DNA of 64,000 bases, from the NCBI GenBank assembly GCA_028386065.3, contig JAKUCV010007782.1, forward strand, positions 199,154 through 263,153. Reading direction: 5' to 3'. Made by a program: the position numbers and the translations under genes. The notes under the pieces were generated by a model, which saw only the letters and a list, made by a program, of their open reading frames with translations, searched no databases and was not told the origin of the DNA. Every line of letters begins with the position of its first letter. Position 1 is the stretch's first letter. Positions 1 through 14,037 of this stretch are shown here, piece after piece. Origin of the DNA: Turnera subulata (lineage: Eukaryota; Streptophyta; Magnoliopsida; Malpighiales; Passifloraceae).

Positions 1-512
1 TTTATGGGAAAAAAGTTGATTCTTTACATTTGGGACTCGTGTCTTTGATGAAAATATTTGATGTGGTATTATGTGAATCTATGAAGAAACCCGTGTAGGA
101 AAAAAAAACAGTGGGTAATTGGTAACGTTTTGTGTTGCATTGTAGATTTTGGTTCTAATTTCTGCCAATCATGAAACTCACTACGTGTTTATAAAAGAAA
201 TGCAGAAATAGAGCTCTTTTAAAGAGTGTGGTTTTGTAGGTAAATGGCTTTTGTATGCTGAAGGGATGAATAAGAGTCCCCTCCACATTAGTTACAGGGA
301 TGGGTTAGCCGTTTATGAGTCGTCCTCTTTTTCCTATTGAGATGCTGCTTCTTTTCCCCACAAACCAAAGAACTTATTTTTTACGTTCTTATTTGGTATG
401 CCTGCTTGGACATTATGTGGTTTTGTTCACTAGTTCTTCTTGTTCATTCAAAGAACCTTAACTATTGCTTTGAATCTTTGTTGACGTCTTGATTACTTCT
501 GACACTTTTTAG

Positions 513-1425
<913 letters not shown>

Positions 1426-2655
1426 ATATTGAAAACGGGACTGTGTCTGCATATTCTTTTGGTTGTGAGCTAGACTTCTGAACAACTATCAGGTGGAGGT
1501 ATACATTGTTCCTCCATTTTGTTTTTGGAGGGGCAAGTAGCAGAAAACCTGTGACTTGTAACTGTGACTAGAAACTATACCAAGTTTGTTGCTCCGTGCA
1601 ACCTGCAATGCACTGCACCCTCGTTGTAGGATGAACCATTCGTATGGCATGTTAGCAAAATTTTATTTCATGTTCAAATATTTAAATTTCCGTGGCTGCA
1701 AAGTGAGTTTGTCTGTTGTTTATTATGTGACTTACTAGCTCAGGGCATGACTATTTATTAAGACTCCATCATCCCTGGCAACCCGTAGAAGCAGATTTAT
1801 TCTCTGTATTGCCGGTCGTTATCCAATAAAGACAGAAAATGCCAGCCACTAAAGTTTTTTTTTTTTTTTTGAGTAAAACCACTAAAGAAACTTTAAGAAA
1901 ACAATACTTTGGTTGTTATCTTTTCACTAGGAAAAAAAAGATTTAACAACCAAAAACAAAAACAGTAGCAGGTGGATATGGCTCATCTCTAATACACATC
2001 AATTAGCATTCTGAAGATGCCATGACTAAGAACTGCAGGAATTAATCTTTCTACGAGATAAACAAAGCTCGAGTAACACCAGCATATGAGAAACAAAATA
2101 AGCTTTGTCACTCCAAGCATTTGTTAACTTCTGGACTCTGAATCTGTTATATAATTCAACAGACATCATGAAGAAGAGTTACTTCAATGATAGATTAGCT
2201 TACTCATTGATCCGAGCAACAAAGTAACTTATTCATTGATGTAATCAATAAGACATAGGCTTAAATAAAAGAATAAAAATTCTTATGCTATTATTTTTGC
2301 GCATGTACAAATGAATTACAATGACGACTACTAACCAATTTAGGAGCTGATGGTGATCTGCTGTATAGCATACATGATTTAACTTAAGGGAGAAAGTATA
2401 AGACATCTACAGCTATCTATCAAAGAAAATCTCTAATGAGACAGTTTTAGTCATCGTGGCGCAAGGGGCCAATCAAGGGCATAGGCTAGCCTAGCCTTAA
2501 CTTCAGAATAAATAAAGATATCTGTGCGTCAAGAATCCTTGCTCTTCTAAATCCTTGAAAGTGAGGTTAAAGAATCCTTGCTCTTCTGGCCATCCATCAG
2601 ACATCAGCAATAGGTTTTGCAAGAATAGTTTACAAACTCATGGAATATGTTTGCA
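1426..2655. other. Intergenic: 3' flanks of HINT2-like and ARAD1-like genes
   Basis: This AT-rich stretch lies between two convergent genes. It holds the 3' UTR of the HIT gene (AATAAA-like signals near 1827) and the 3' UTR of the glycosyltransferase gene. A poly(T) run lies near 1855-1870. I see no coding or repeat structure beyond this. Confidence 0.6.
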
Positions 2656-4666
2656 TTATAAGAAGGTAAGAAACCCAGTTTGGTTTGTACACACGCAAGA
2701 GCAGTCTGGTTCAGCGAGGTCTCTCTTGACAAGACGTTTGTCACGATTTATCATCAATTGTATAAGAGGTAGCTTCTGTGCAACTTCACGCCATATTTCA
2801 TTCACTGTCCCAATTGAGCTGCCATATTCAAAGTAACGCTTCACCTGAAAAGCAAACATTTAGGTTTAAACCCGATCAGAGAAGCGTGGCATACATTCAA
2901 TGAACCTGATAACCATTATAACCATGAAATGAATAAGCAAGTTAAACTAAAGCACACATAACCTAGTAGTGATGTTTAGCCCCAGAGCCAAACAATCTAA
3001 CCGCACGAGAGTCAGATACATGCACTAGAATTTGCACTAGATTGGCTTTATCAACAATGATTTTCCACTTGGAAAATGCACTCATTTGAGTCATTCCAGA
3101 GCATTTTATAGAACACATCATAGATCAAGTCAAATGAGAAGTTGACAACCAAACCAATGCTCATGTCAAACCAGAACACCAACCCAAATCGAAGTTTTTA
3201 GTTTCGCACTGCCAGCATAACCAAAATTCTTCAACTTCTTCCAAGCATTAGTGCATAACAGATTTGAAACAGAGTAAGAAAAAACAAAAGATATGCAGAC
3301 AAGGTATCACCTACCTCTCTCAGCTCCTTCTGATATTCCAGAATCCTCTCATCGGTCACCGATCTCAGCAAATTAACCAAATGTCCTGGCCGTAAAGACT
3401 CTTTTGTGTCCACAAAAACTGCAATCTTCTTATAGTCTATAACATCTTCAAAAGGCAACTCAATACTATCACTAACTATCACTGGAATACACAAGCTGAC
3501 AATAGCATCAAATAATCTACAAGCTGATGGTGTATCACCAGCAGGATTCAAACAAAATTTCGAACTATGCATCCCCTTTGTAGCCGCACGCCTGTTCTCC
3601 CTAGACTGCGTCCCGTGCTTTATTATCACATCCTCTTCACTCTCAAGCATTTGAAATAACAAATCACGGATTTTACCTCCCTAGATAAAACAGAATCATA
3701 AGAGTCAAAGTCCACACAATTCAATATCAAAACCATAATAACACAATTCCGTGACTAAAAAACACAAAAGCTTACATCTTTCCGGTACCGATTACCCATG
3801 AAGAACAAGAGAGTGTTGCGGTTCTCCACACTGATTTCTCCATTGTAAGTGTTGATCCTGTGGGAGTAAGGCACGATCACATCCTTAACTAAGGAGCCCT
3901 GGTCGGGTCTGACCCGGCCGAAATCTGACAGGAGAAGTACCGCATTCCTGACCCGGTCCAGGACCCGGTAAAGAGCATTTGGATCCCCGGCCATGATCAC
4001 GTGGTCCCTGCCTTTATTCCTCTTCCAATACTCCTGCTTCTCCAGCCACTCCACCAGCTCCTCCTGCATCTTCTCGTCGCTATACTCCGGCACCGACCCG
4101 GACGCAGCTCCGCCGGGCCGGGAAGGATTGACTATCAAGCTGAGGGAGGAGAAAACCGGGACGTAAAACAGGTCGGCTTCTTCGGGATCGTTGACTTTCA
4201 CGACGGGTGAGCCGAGCCGCTCCTCCTGGGGCCGGTTTAGATCAGCGAACATGTACCACTCGCCCATGTGCTGGTGGCCGGGGTAGGTGGCCTTGGACGG
4301 ATCGGATGAGCCACGCGCCAGCGCGTGGTGCTCGATGATGCCGGAGGTGAATCGCTTCGGGAGATCGTACATGAAGACCTTGGCCTTCGGCGTTTCGCCG
4401 GCGTTGTTGTTCGCCGTTATTTTCCCGGCGGCGGCGGCGAATGCCTGGGCGTCTTCCAGGTACACCTTCTGCTCCGTGGCGAAGGAAGGGGAGGCGGTGG
4501 CATCGGGGCTGAGGAAGGTGTTGAAGACGGCGTAGATTAGGACGAGGATGAAGCAGGCGCAGAAGAACAGGGTTTGCTGCAAGAAGGTGGATTTTCGCGC
4601 CATATTGGTGTCGGCTTGGGATTTATTAGGGTTTTTGGACTTGGAGAGGGGAAGTCGTTGGCTCAT
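2656..4666 (-). CDS. ARAD1: Exostosin-family (GT47) glycosyltransferase, probable arabinosyltransferase ARAD1-like
   Basis: Type II Golgi membrane glycosyltransferase. The family member ARAD1 is implicated in arabinan side chains of pectin (rhamnogalacturonan I). Three exons on the minus strand: 4666-3776, 3680-3315 and 2844-2656, giving 481 codons plus stop. A short basic cytosolic tail (residues 1-29) is followed by one hydrophobic anchor (about 30-52, [19 protein letters not shown]). The exostosin domain starts near residue 93 ([11 protein letters not shown]). Conserved blocks include [55 protein letters not shown] and [19 protein letters not shown]. Introns are phase 0 with GT-AG borders. 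The C-terminus (KRYFEYG...INRDKR) matches the ARAD type. Length and motifs are intact. The ATG at 4666 precedes a second possible start before the anchor; the upstream one gives the usual basic tail. Confidence 0.92.
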
Positions 4667-5984
4667 TGTGATCTGCCGCCGGTGTTGGACATTGAAGAGT
4701 GGCGCTTGGTTTTAACGTGCGCGGTCGGTGAAAAGCACCCACTTCTTGCTTATGTCTTAATTGGAAACCAGACGGATTTTTTTTTTTTTCCCCCCTATCA
4801 AATAGAGTACAAGTTACGTGACTACTACCAGTTTGTAATGTCGTTTACTCTATTTATAAGCAGATACAAATTTGTTACAATTGTTGTACTAGTAAATTAG
4901 TAGAGTAGTACTGGCATGGTTGGTTCACTTTTATTTGTGGTAGATTTAGCTTGTAAGCTCTTCTTCATTAAATGCAGTTCTTATTCCGATGTTGAATGAG
5001 ATTTGGACATTAACACAAAAACAAACGTTGATGTTCATACTACTGAACTGCCAATTTCTGTCTTTGTCACTGAAAAGAACTGATGCAATAACATAGATTT
5101 GGCACAACTGCAACATTTCTTGATCGATGCATAATCTCTTTTTTATAAATCATTTGCTTGATAAATATTATGTATGTATAGAAGCAATCGACTAACTTTT
5201 CTTGAGGAAGCCTACAAATAACCTGAAATATCACGCTAACGCTACGAATAGGTAATCGTCGTCGTTGTGTATTTCCTAACGCATTTGTTAATTTGTACCT
5301 TAAATTCACCAAAAAATAACAACCCTGCATTTCACCATTCACATAAAATTAATATTTCTAGTGCCTTTTTTTTTTCGTCTACAACTCTCTAGTACTAGTA
5401 GTACACCAATCAACTGGGAATATGATGAAGACACACTTCTACACAGAGTTTCAGATCATGAATTCTGAACCTTGCGTCCCTGTCTATCCCCTTCACACGA
5501 CGGATCCGTGCTTTAGTGACTCTAACCCTTGAAAATGGCATGACCCCGTTAATTTTTTTTTTAACCAAACTGAACTTTCATGACCCCAGTAGTTAATAAG
5601 CAATATTTTTGTCTTCTTTTTTATCCTACTTACTTTTGTCTTCCTAAAAATCAAGTAAAGAATCAATTACCCTTTATGAAATGCTGGAAAAGCATATAGG
5701 ATTTCTTAGGGTCATTTGTCTTCTGTTATGATGTTTGTAAACTGAGGGTGTCAGGGTGCATTTTTGCCTGGCTAACTTTTCCCAGAGTAGATGAATGCTA
5801 GCAATTGCCAGGTAACTTGAATGTCAAGTCGTTTCTCGTTTCCATCTAACTGTTATGTTCATCCCTACTCGGATATTATAAAATGACAAGAACAAAGTCA
5901 GTCAAATTAGTCCTGGAAATAGTAGAAGTAATCAATTTTTGCTGTGGAATTTGCTGAACACAATGCTTTTTTTAACTGTGATGA
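4667..5984. other. Intergenic: promoter side of ARAD1-like gene and 3' flank of ankyrin gene
   Basis: AT-rich intergenic DNA between the ATG of the glycosyltransferase gene and the stop of the ankyrin gene. Short poly(T) runs occur near 4770-4790 and 5368-5377. No ORF here resembles a protein family I know, and I saw no terminal repeats. Confidence 0.55.
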
Positions 5985-8900
5985 CTAATAAAGCATCTCT
6001 GAATTCTTTCGGGCAAAAATGCCAACACCAAGCAGTGAATGGATCATGTCAGCGAAAAGTGGAAACTGTAAGAATGCAAATAAGGTAATAGGGACAGAGG
6101 AACCTAAAGAAATAGGGACAACAATCCAAGCCAATTTTTGGCCAAGTACAATGCAAAAGGTTGCTGCAAATGCAACAAGCATAGATGCAATAGAGCAAAA
6201 GAGGGTAGCAAGACCTACTACCAATCTTTTGGGAAGTGACTGGAGGAAGTCTTCTTCTGCATAACGTGAAGTAAGTATGGATAGGAACATTAGTATGGAA
6301 GTTACTGAAGAGAATAGAGCAAGCGCATCAGCTAGAGCAAAGACTATGAAAGATTTGGATTCTAGGAAAATAGGAGTGCCTTTATTGTTATCATTGCCTC
6401 CTGGTACTGTAAAAATTGCAGCAAACATCACCGTGGTGATAAGTGTAGCCACAAGCATGCACGATGAAGCAGTATTCTTCATCCATTTCTCTCCTTCTTT
6501 TACTAATCCTCTGTGTTCCTCGGTGAATAACATCCTTGGTGTTCTTCCACATTTGTCCCTCATCTCCTTTAGTGAAGGTTGTACATTCTTTTCAACTTCC
6601 TGTGATGTATTACACAGAGAACAAAAATTAGTAGTTATAAGTTAGTTTTCAAGGAAAAATATCAGTTAGCTGAGCTAAAGTTGATATCAGACTGAACCTT
6701 AAACCACAGTAGTTCCCGTTGCATCTGGAGAGCTGCGCCTGAGATGATATTGAGTTGATCTAGTGGGGCAACCATTCCAGCCAAATGTAATATGTTGGCA
6801 TTACTATCATCTCTGTATGAAGTAATCATGTCCTTGTGGGCTCCAATGTCATGCATGAGGTTAAAGATCTTCTCTTGACGATGCATAACTGCTATGTGGA
6901 AAATACTTCTGCTTTGATCATTAACTTTCCATATGAGATCAGGGTAGGAGCGTATAAGCTCAGCGATGAACTCCAGAATTCCAAATTCTGCTGCAATGAA
7001 TAGTGGTGAAGGGCTTCCAAGGAAGCCTGAAATTTCTGAATCATTCAATAGCAGAACTTGTTCCCAGAGTAACTTCAGGAGCTCCAGAGCTTGCACATGC
7101 ATCACCTTTGTCTCATAAACTACGTGAATTCCAGGAACTGCCCATCAGAATAACTAAAATAAGTGCAGTTATCTTTTGAATACCATGAATATTGTTCTCT
7201 TTTTAACATAACATTTTATTACCTAGCATTTGGAATGTATGGAGTAGGCGCAGCACCAAGCTGCCAGAAGCTGCCAATGTTAAAAAATGAAATTGGTGAG
7301 CAACAATGGAGCAATATCAAGTACTTATCAGATACTTAGAAAGTTAAAATCAATCAAGATACAAAGCCATAGCAATTTCTATAAAAACTCCAAGATAGTA
7401 AAATGAAATCAGATATGTTGCAACAGTTAATCTGCATATTGGGGCTTATGCCTGTCTTGGATGAAAAAGACACATGTGCGTGAAGCAGAACAAAACACAA
7501 ATAGCTATCCGTCTGCATTGTTCAAAACTCACAAACACACAAAAACAAATGCAGAGGAGGAAGAGAGAGACCTCTATTCATCTGGTGCTGACGGGTTTCA
7601 AACACGCTAGATGGGCAGCTGCGTTTTTCTTCTGATTCCACGAAAATCCCTGCAGAATTCCATGTAGCAGGGACTTCTTCAGTTGACAATATATAGCAAA
7701 GAAAAACCAAAGCTGTAACCAACAAATTACAACTATAGAAATGATTCATTCACAGAAATCTTCTACAAAACCGCATACTATGTGCAACTAGAAACTCTTG
7801 ATTGGTAATTGAACAACGCGTATATAGTCAGCAACTTATGTGCAGCAAAATTGCAAGTCAAATTATGCAATCCTATTAAGAATTGATAGTAGTGAGTGAG
7901 CAATGTCATGCAAAGTATTCCTTGTATGCATATGTTTGGGCAAAGAAACTGCGAATACTCACATGAGTACATAAATCTATGCCACATTCCTAGTCCACTC
8001 TTGCTAGCAAATGCTGCAGGCTTGCGGGCTAAAACATGAAGTGCAGTCTCCCCATTCACATCCTTATGTATGGCTAGTTCCGGTCGGTGTTGAATGATGC
8101 TTAATGCCACATCTGTATATACGCAGAGGAAGATCGGTCAGATACCTTCAATTTTCAAAAGCAATCAATAAAATGCTTTCTGATAATCCATGAAAGCTTC
8201 TACTCCTGCCATACCAAACAAATCAGTGCTGATAGCAGCAATGAGTAGGCCACTGTAATCCTCTTGTGTCAAATCTGCATCTGAAGTAACAGAGAACAGA
8301 TACCACACCATGTCCCTATGTCCAAACAAAGCCGCTATATAAAGAGGGGTGACCCCCTTGTTGTTCCTTATCATCGGTAGGTTTCTATTCCTGTTCACCA
8401 TTAGTTCTGCTATTTTAGTGACTCCTGAAGCAGCAGCATAACAAAGAGCCGTGTTGTTGTACTTGTTTCTTAAAGCTAAATCAGGAACAGCCATTAACTT
8501 GATCACTTCCTCCACAAATTTAGTATGTTTTGCACCCGCAGCAATATGGAGAATTGTGTCCATCTCTTTTGTGATCCTAATATTTATAGCACCTGGATGT
8601 GATTTTAAGAAGTCGTCAGCTTTCTCCCAGTCACCCTTCATTGCAGCTTGGTAGAGAGGTGCATAAGTAAGCCGTGTACTCCTTTTATTTCCTGTCAAAA
8701 AACAAATAAAACACATTAGTGGTCTTGTATCTCTACCTCAAACCTTTGTAGATGTATATGCCAACATTTATGCTCACTCCTTAATGACTTACATTAGGTT
8801 TCCTTCAGATAATCAGATATCAAGAAAGCAGTAATTTAAAGATTTGGCACACTGAAGCCAACTGACCTTTAAGAGAACTTGGTAAAGATGGTAGAGGAGT

Positions 8901-9440
8901 AGGAATAGGTCCAGAATGAGTGCTGCTAGCAGGTTTGTCATGATGATGTGAGCCAATTGGTGCAGAATATGAACTTCTCTGGTCAATCAGATCAACTGAT
9001 GGAATATTCCAAGAAGTCACGTCTGATGATTGAGGAGTTGACTTGTATTGTACTTTAGGCAATGAAGGAAAGTGCTGGAGAGACCTAGGATCAAATCTTT
9101 TCTGATGCTGAACAGCTTCTGGTGCTGAAACAGAACTTGCGTGATCAGTTAAGTCGATGGCTATGGTCTGTGACGATGATGTTGGAGTTGCAAGTGGAGG
9201 TACCACGTTGGTGGGTAGTTGGGATGATACCTGCCTGTCGTCCGCTACAGGATACTTATCAACCGAACTTTGAGGAGGAATTGGACGAGGAAGTTGATGC
9301 ATAGGATGAGAAGAGATAGACCATTTCTGCTGACTAATTTCGACTATTGGACTCGGACCAGAAAATCTCTCAGGGAAGCAAGAAGATATTGAAGGGAACC
9401 TCTGCAGTTTTGTTGGGTCCATGATGCCTTGTTCTTGCAC
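5985..9440 (-). CDS. Ankyrin-repeat membrane protein with PGG domain (ACD6/ITN1-like)
   Basis: Plant ankyrin/PGG protein, a plasma-membrane family linked to defence and salt or ROS signalling. Six exons on the minus strand: 9440-8867, 8691-8215, 8112-7963, 7270-7223, 7137-6698 and 6599-5985. They sum to 768 codons with GT-AG borders. Residues 1-191 are a Ser/Pro-rich, probably disordered leader. Ankyrin repeats follow (TPLYIAALFGHRDMVWYL, GETALHVLARKPAAF, SPLFIAAEFGILEFIAELI, SIFHIAVMHRQEKIFNLMHD). The C-terminal exon has the PGG motif (FTVPGGNDNNKG) and four hydrophobic segments. Exon 4 is only 48 bases but is needed for frame. Starts at 9440 and 9422 are both in frame. The first exon and upstream DNA are duplicated in tandem at 11.6-13.5 kb. 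The N-terminal leader is long for the family and of unknown role. Confidence 0.85.
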
Positions 9441-10425
9441 TTCTTGAAAACTGCAATGATTCTGCTCAAAAGTAGAAGGACCATAATATATCTAAAATTT
9501 GTGTCTCTATATAGTTTGCCTTGTTCCTGGAATGGTAGTAGAGACCTTCCTAGCAGATGATGCGTGGCTGAAGTGACCCACAATATGGCTTCTAGATCAG
9601 CTCAGTTGACCTTTTCAGCTTCTCTAAATAAATTCCTGAGGGTTAATTTCACAGAAATTACGCCAAAAGCAGGACTGCAGGAGTCCAACCAGTTGACTAT
9701 CACACGATGGATCCTTTCCACATCAATTTTTTTCTTTCCAAAAGTGAAGATGCCTTTCTTTCTTGTGCACTTTGCAAGTATTTAGTCATTAAGCATGATT
9801 GGTTTCCAAATGATTTGAAAGATGACTAAGTAATCCTATTTTTATCCAAACTCATCAATCTCACAAAAATGTTAAACAATTACAGATGATTTCATAGAAA
9901 TACAAATAGTCCTCTCAAATCCCAAACCACAAATGAACCTAACTTTGGAGCTCACAAAAAACCTCTCTCAAAAAATTAAAGAAGCAACACTTAAAAATTG
10001 GATGTATTTTTGCTGTGTATGTTATGCTTACACAGAGTGGCCTTTTATAAGCAAGCCTGGTCTGGAAACACGTGTGAACAAACCATACATATACAGTAAC
10101 CACACCTACAAACTAAGAGCAATTTGTCCATTTCATAATGTTTTTAATTATTCATGAGCCATGCTCACTCTGTTCATCAGTCATGCTCAAAAAGATGCAT
10201 TCAAAAAAAATATAAGATTGCATTGCACACCATTGTTGATTTTATTTGCTTCATTAATTAAAAGACACAATTTATTTACCCTCTTGAATATATGATATAT
10301 CGGCTCATCCGTTTCAAGTAACCATCGTTGGATATAATGCATCTTTAAATAAGAATCGTAAGCTGGGATGGTAAAGAAGAACTAGCTTGAGGTGAGATTG
10401 TGATTGAATCAATGGAGCACAAAAG
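9441..10425. promoter_or_regulatory. Upstream region of the ankyrin/PGG gene
   Basis: AT-rich DNA upstream of the ankyrin start codon, read on the minus strand. The same sequence is present with minor changes upstream of the truncated paralogue at 12012-12900, so both copies carry an equivalent 5' region. I could not define a TATA box or transcription start with confidence. Confidence 0.4.
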
Positions 10426-10480
10426 GTGTTGAAATTTCAAGTGGAGAGGAAAACGACCAAAGAACGAAACAAGTCAACAT

Positions 10481-11122
10481 ACTGGCAGGAATTTGTGACT
10501 GCTAACTCTAGGAGGGATCATTCAGCAATTTCCACACCAAGCCATCAGACCTTCCCCCGACAATGGATTCCGCCGCCGTGGGGATTTTATAAGCTCAACG
10601 TCGATGGTGCCATATTCAAAGAATCTGACAGTGCTGGTTTTGGTGTTGTTTTGAGGAAGTGGGATAAAACTTTTCACGCATGCTACTCACACAAAGCTTG
10701 CCTTATTTCTGACCCCCTCACCTTTGACACTCTTGCTTTGAGATACGGCCTCCAATTTGCTTACTGGCTTAGACTGCCCAAGCTAATTGTCGAGACCGAC
10801 TGCCTTTCTCTATATAATATTTTGACCACCAACGAGGACCCAGGCCTAGCTCCTCATGCTCTTTTGATACAGGATATTAAGTTTCTAATATCCTCTTTTG
10901 ATGTTGTACTTTGCTCTTTTGTTCAGAGATCTGGAAACTCTGTAGCCCACACTCTAGCTAGGCAAGCTGGCTGTTTTGGATAGCCAACCCTCCTAATTGT
11001 ATTATGGAGGGGCTGATACGTGATTGTAATTAGCAGTCCATACCTGCTTTCGGAAGCTTGTAACTCTATTATCATCTATCAATGAAATCAATCATCTTTT
11101 CACGATCAAAAAAAAAAAAAAG
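10481..11122 (+). mobile_element. 5'-truncated LINE carrying the RNase H domain
   Basis: Non-LTR retrotransposon tail inserted into duplication unit A. The ORF reads into the insert from host DNA and ends at 10983. It contains the plant LINE RNase H signature: LNVDGAIFKESDSAGFGVVL, then IVETDCLSLYNIL, then RSGNSVAHTLARQAG. After the stop come a short 3' UTR and an A-run (11107-11121). AACAT flanks both ends (10476-10480 and 11123-11127), and unit B has the uninterrupted site with a single AACAT. The first ~19 residues of the apparent ORF are host sequence. The 5-bp target duplication is short for a LINE, but the empty paralogous site makes the borders secure. Confidence 0.85.
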
Positions 11123-11127
11123 AACAT

Positions 11128-11591
11128 CAGCCACAGCCAGAGACGGAAGAAAAAGAACAGATTTGAAGGAAACTACAAAACCTTTTAGAAGGTGGGCCGT
11201 GGAGAAAGCCTTTGAGAGTGACCACTAAAGTTTGGGCCATCCATCATGTGGGCATTTTCTGTGTCCAAAACGCGTACACCTTCTGAGTTTTGTCTTTGGT
11301 TTTGTTGAAACTTGAAATGTTCAATTATTGACGAAAATAAAGAAATTTACCCACCACAAGAGAAGGTCAACTACAACACGAAAAGGAATATCTACTCCAT
11401 CACCTGCTCCACACGGTTAAAAAGAATGGAGATATAATGTTTAGCTAATATCAAAAAGTTATAGGAACAATTTCCTTTTTATTATACGATAAGAGTATTC
11501 TAGTCAGTTGTTAGACCTACTCTAGCTCCAATCCATGTGATATTCTTATGAGGTAGGATTATTACCAACATTACAATTTATAAAACAATTG
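11128..11591. other. Intergenic part of duplication unit A
   Basis: Non-coding DNA after the LINE insertion that matches 12970-13460 in unit B. No coding potential was recognised. Confidence 0.6.
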
Positions 11592-11596
11592 TCATT

Positions 11597-12011
11597 TACT
11601 GGAGAGACTTGTACTGTACTGTACTTTGGGCAATGAAGGAAAGTGCTGGAGAGACCTAGGATCAAATCTTTTTTGATGCTGAACAGCTTCTGGTGCTGAA
11701 ACAGAACTTGCATGATCAGTTAAGTCGATGGCTATGGTCTGTGACGATGATGTTGGAGTTGCACGTGGAGGTATCACGTTAGTGGGTAGTTGGGGTGATA
11801 CCTGCCTGCCGTCCGCTACAGGATACTTATCAACCGAACTTTGAGGAGGAATTGGACGAGGAAGTTGATGCATAGGATGAGAAGAGATAGACCACTTCTG
11901 CTGACTGATTTCAACTGTTGGACTCGGACCAGAAAATCTTTCAGGGAAGCAAGATGATATTGAAGGGAACCTCTGCAGTTGTTTTGGGTCCATGATGTCT
12001 TGTTCTTGCAC
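11597..12011 (-). pseudogene. Truncated duplicate of ankyrin gene exon 1
   Basis: This minus-strand ORF (about 139 codons, ATG at 12011) begins MQEQDIMDPKQLQRFPSISS. It follows the Ser/Pro-rich leader of the ankyrin/PGG protein almost residue for residue up to FPSLPKVQY. It then runs out of homology at the duplication junction and stops. No ankyrin repeats, splice donor or PGG domain follow, so it cannot make the parent protein. Its upstream DNA is the duplicated promoter, so a short transcript is possible. Few coding changes and no internal stop suggest the duplication is fairly recent. Confidence 0.8.
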
Positions 12012-13470
12012 TTCTTGAAAACTGCAATGATTTTGATCAAAAGTAGAAGCACCATAATATATCTAAAATTTGTGTCTCTATATAGTTTGCCTTGTTCCTG
12101 GAATGGTAGTAGAGACCTTCCTATAGCAGATGCTGTGTGGCTGAAGTGACCCACAATATGGTTTCTAGATCAGCTTAGCTGACCTTTTCAGCTTCTCTAA
12201 GTAAAATTCCTGAGGGTTAATTTCACAGAAATTGCGCCAAAAGCAGGACTGCAGGAGTCCGACCAGTTGACTATCACACGATGGATCCTTTCCTCATCAA
12301 TTTTTTTTTTCTTCCCTAAAGTGAAGATGCCTTTCTTGTGCACTTTGCAGGTATTTATTCATTGAACATGATTGGTTTCCAAATGATTTGAAAGATGACT
12401 AAATAATCCTATTTTTGTCCAAACTCATCAATCTGACAAAATGTTAACAAGTTCAGCTGATTTCATAGAAATATAAATGGCCTCTCAAATCCCAAACCCC
12501 AAATGTACCCAACTTTGGAGCTCCCACAAAACTCTCTAAAAAAAGTAAAGAAGCAACAGTTAAAGTTGGATGTATTTTTGCTGTGTATGTTATGCTTTAT
12601 AGGAGTGGCCTTTTATAAGCAACTTTGTCTGCGAACATGTGTGAACAAACCATACAACTAAGAGCCAATTTGTCCATTTCAGAATGTTTTTAATTATTCA
12701 TGAGCCATGCTCACTCCAATATCATCATTAAAAGCCACAATTTATTTACCCTCCTGAATATATAATATGTCAGCTCATCCATTTCAAGTAACCATCCTTA
12801 GATATAATGCATCTTTAAATAAGAATTGTAAGCTGGGATGGTAGAGAAGAACTAGCTTGAGGTGAGATTGTGATCGAATCAAATAGAAGGTGTTGAAATT
12901 TCAAGTGGAGAGGAAAATGACCAAAGAACGAAACAAGTCAACATCAGTCACAGCCTTTTAAGTCAACAGAGACGGAAGAAAAAGAACAGATTTGAAGGAA
13001 ACTACAAAACCTTTTAGAAGGTGGGCCGTGGAGAAAGCCTTTGAGAGTGACCATTAAAGTTTGGGCCATCCATCGTGTGGGCATTTTTCTGTGTCCAAAA
13101 CGCGTACACCTTCCGAGTTTTGTCTCGGTTTTGTTGAAACTTGAAACGTAGTGCTTATTTCTTTTTTTAAAAAATTGTCGGAACGTATGTTCAATTGACG
13201 AAAATAAAGAAATTTACCCACCACAAGAGGAGGTCAACTACAACACGAAAAGGAATATCTACTCCATGACCTGCTCCACACGGTTAAAAAAAGGATGGAG
13301 ATATAATATTTAGCTAATATGAAAAAGTTATAGAAACAATTTGCTTATTACAAGAAGAGTATTCCAGCCAGTTGTTAGACCTACTCTAGCTCCAATCCAT
13401 GTGATATTCTTATGAGGTAGGATTATTACCAACATTACAATTTATAAAACACTCTCAATTGTCATTTACA
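11601..13470. repeat. Tandem duplication unit B
   Basis: Second copy of the block described for 9031-11600, without the LINE insertion. Its right end extends a little further (CACTCTCAATTGTCATTTAC) than unit A, which helps to place the breakpoint. Confidence 0.78.
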
Positions 13471-14037
13471 AATGACGAAGTTGAACCCAAGTGCTTTGAT
13501 GATGGAAACAAAATGCAATCAAAAGTAGTTTGAGTTTATTATTATTTTCTAAGAATTCTCTTGCATAATTTGTTCCCTTTAAACTAGGACATACCTATTA
13601 CACAACTCTACCAAATTATACTCTGTTTAATTACATTCTCAAACCATCATACCTTGTTTTTAATTTTTTTTTTTTTTTGTATTCCAACCTGGTTTGCTTA
13701 GAACTTAAATGTTTTTGGTTTAAAATTAAAACTACAATAATTCATAAAAAATAAAAGAGCCCAAACTTTTGTATCACGCGTCTCGTTTCTCTTGGCCCAA
13801 AGACTATTTATGGCCACCATTTCCCATCATCTCACGCTGGGCCGTCACAATTACCCCAACAGAACCGGAACCCGACCCGATCCCATAAAAAGTTTTAAAT
13901 TTATTTTTTCCTCTGGCGGGAAAAGTGAAAACAATTCCCTTTCCCCAAATCAAAAACCTAATCCCCTTTCTTTTCAGTTTCTACTACCCAACTGAAGTAA
14001 ACCAAACAACACAAAGCAAAAAAATCACACCACAAAA
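12012..14037. other. Upstream DNA of truncated ankyrin copy and NUF2 5' flank
   Basis: 12012-13470 is the remainder of duplication unit B. 13471-14037 is AT-rich with a poly(T) run near 13660-13680, and includes the 5' UTR of the NUF2 gene (purine-rich just before the ATG). I see no further gene. Confidence 0.5.

Larger units (their letters stand above)
9031..11600. repeat. Tandem duplication unit A (ankyrin exon 1 plus promoter)
   Basis: This block matches 11601-13470 in order and orientation. It covers the first part of ankyrin exon 1, its upstream region, and flanking DNA to a common end near an ACAATTTATAAAACA tract. It differs by point changes, small indels and one LINE insertion at 10481-11122 that is missing from unit B. 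The junction between units lies around 11595-11605. Confidence 0.8.
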
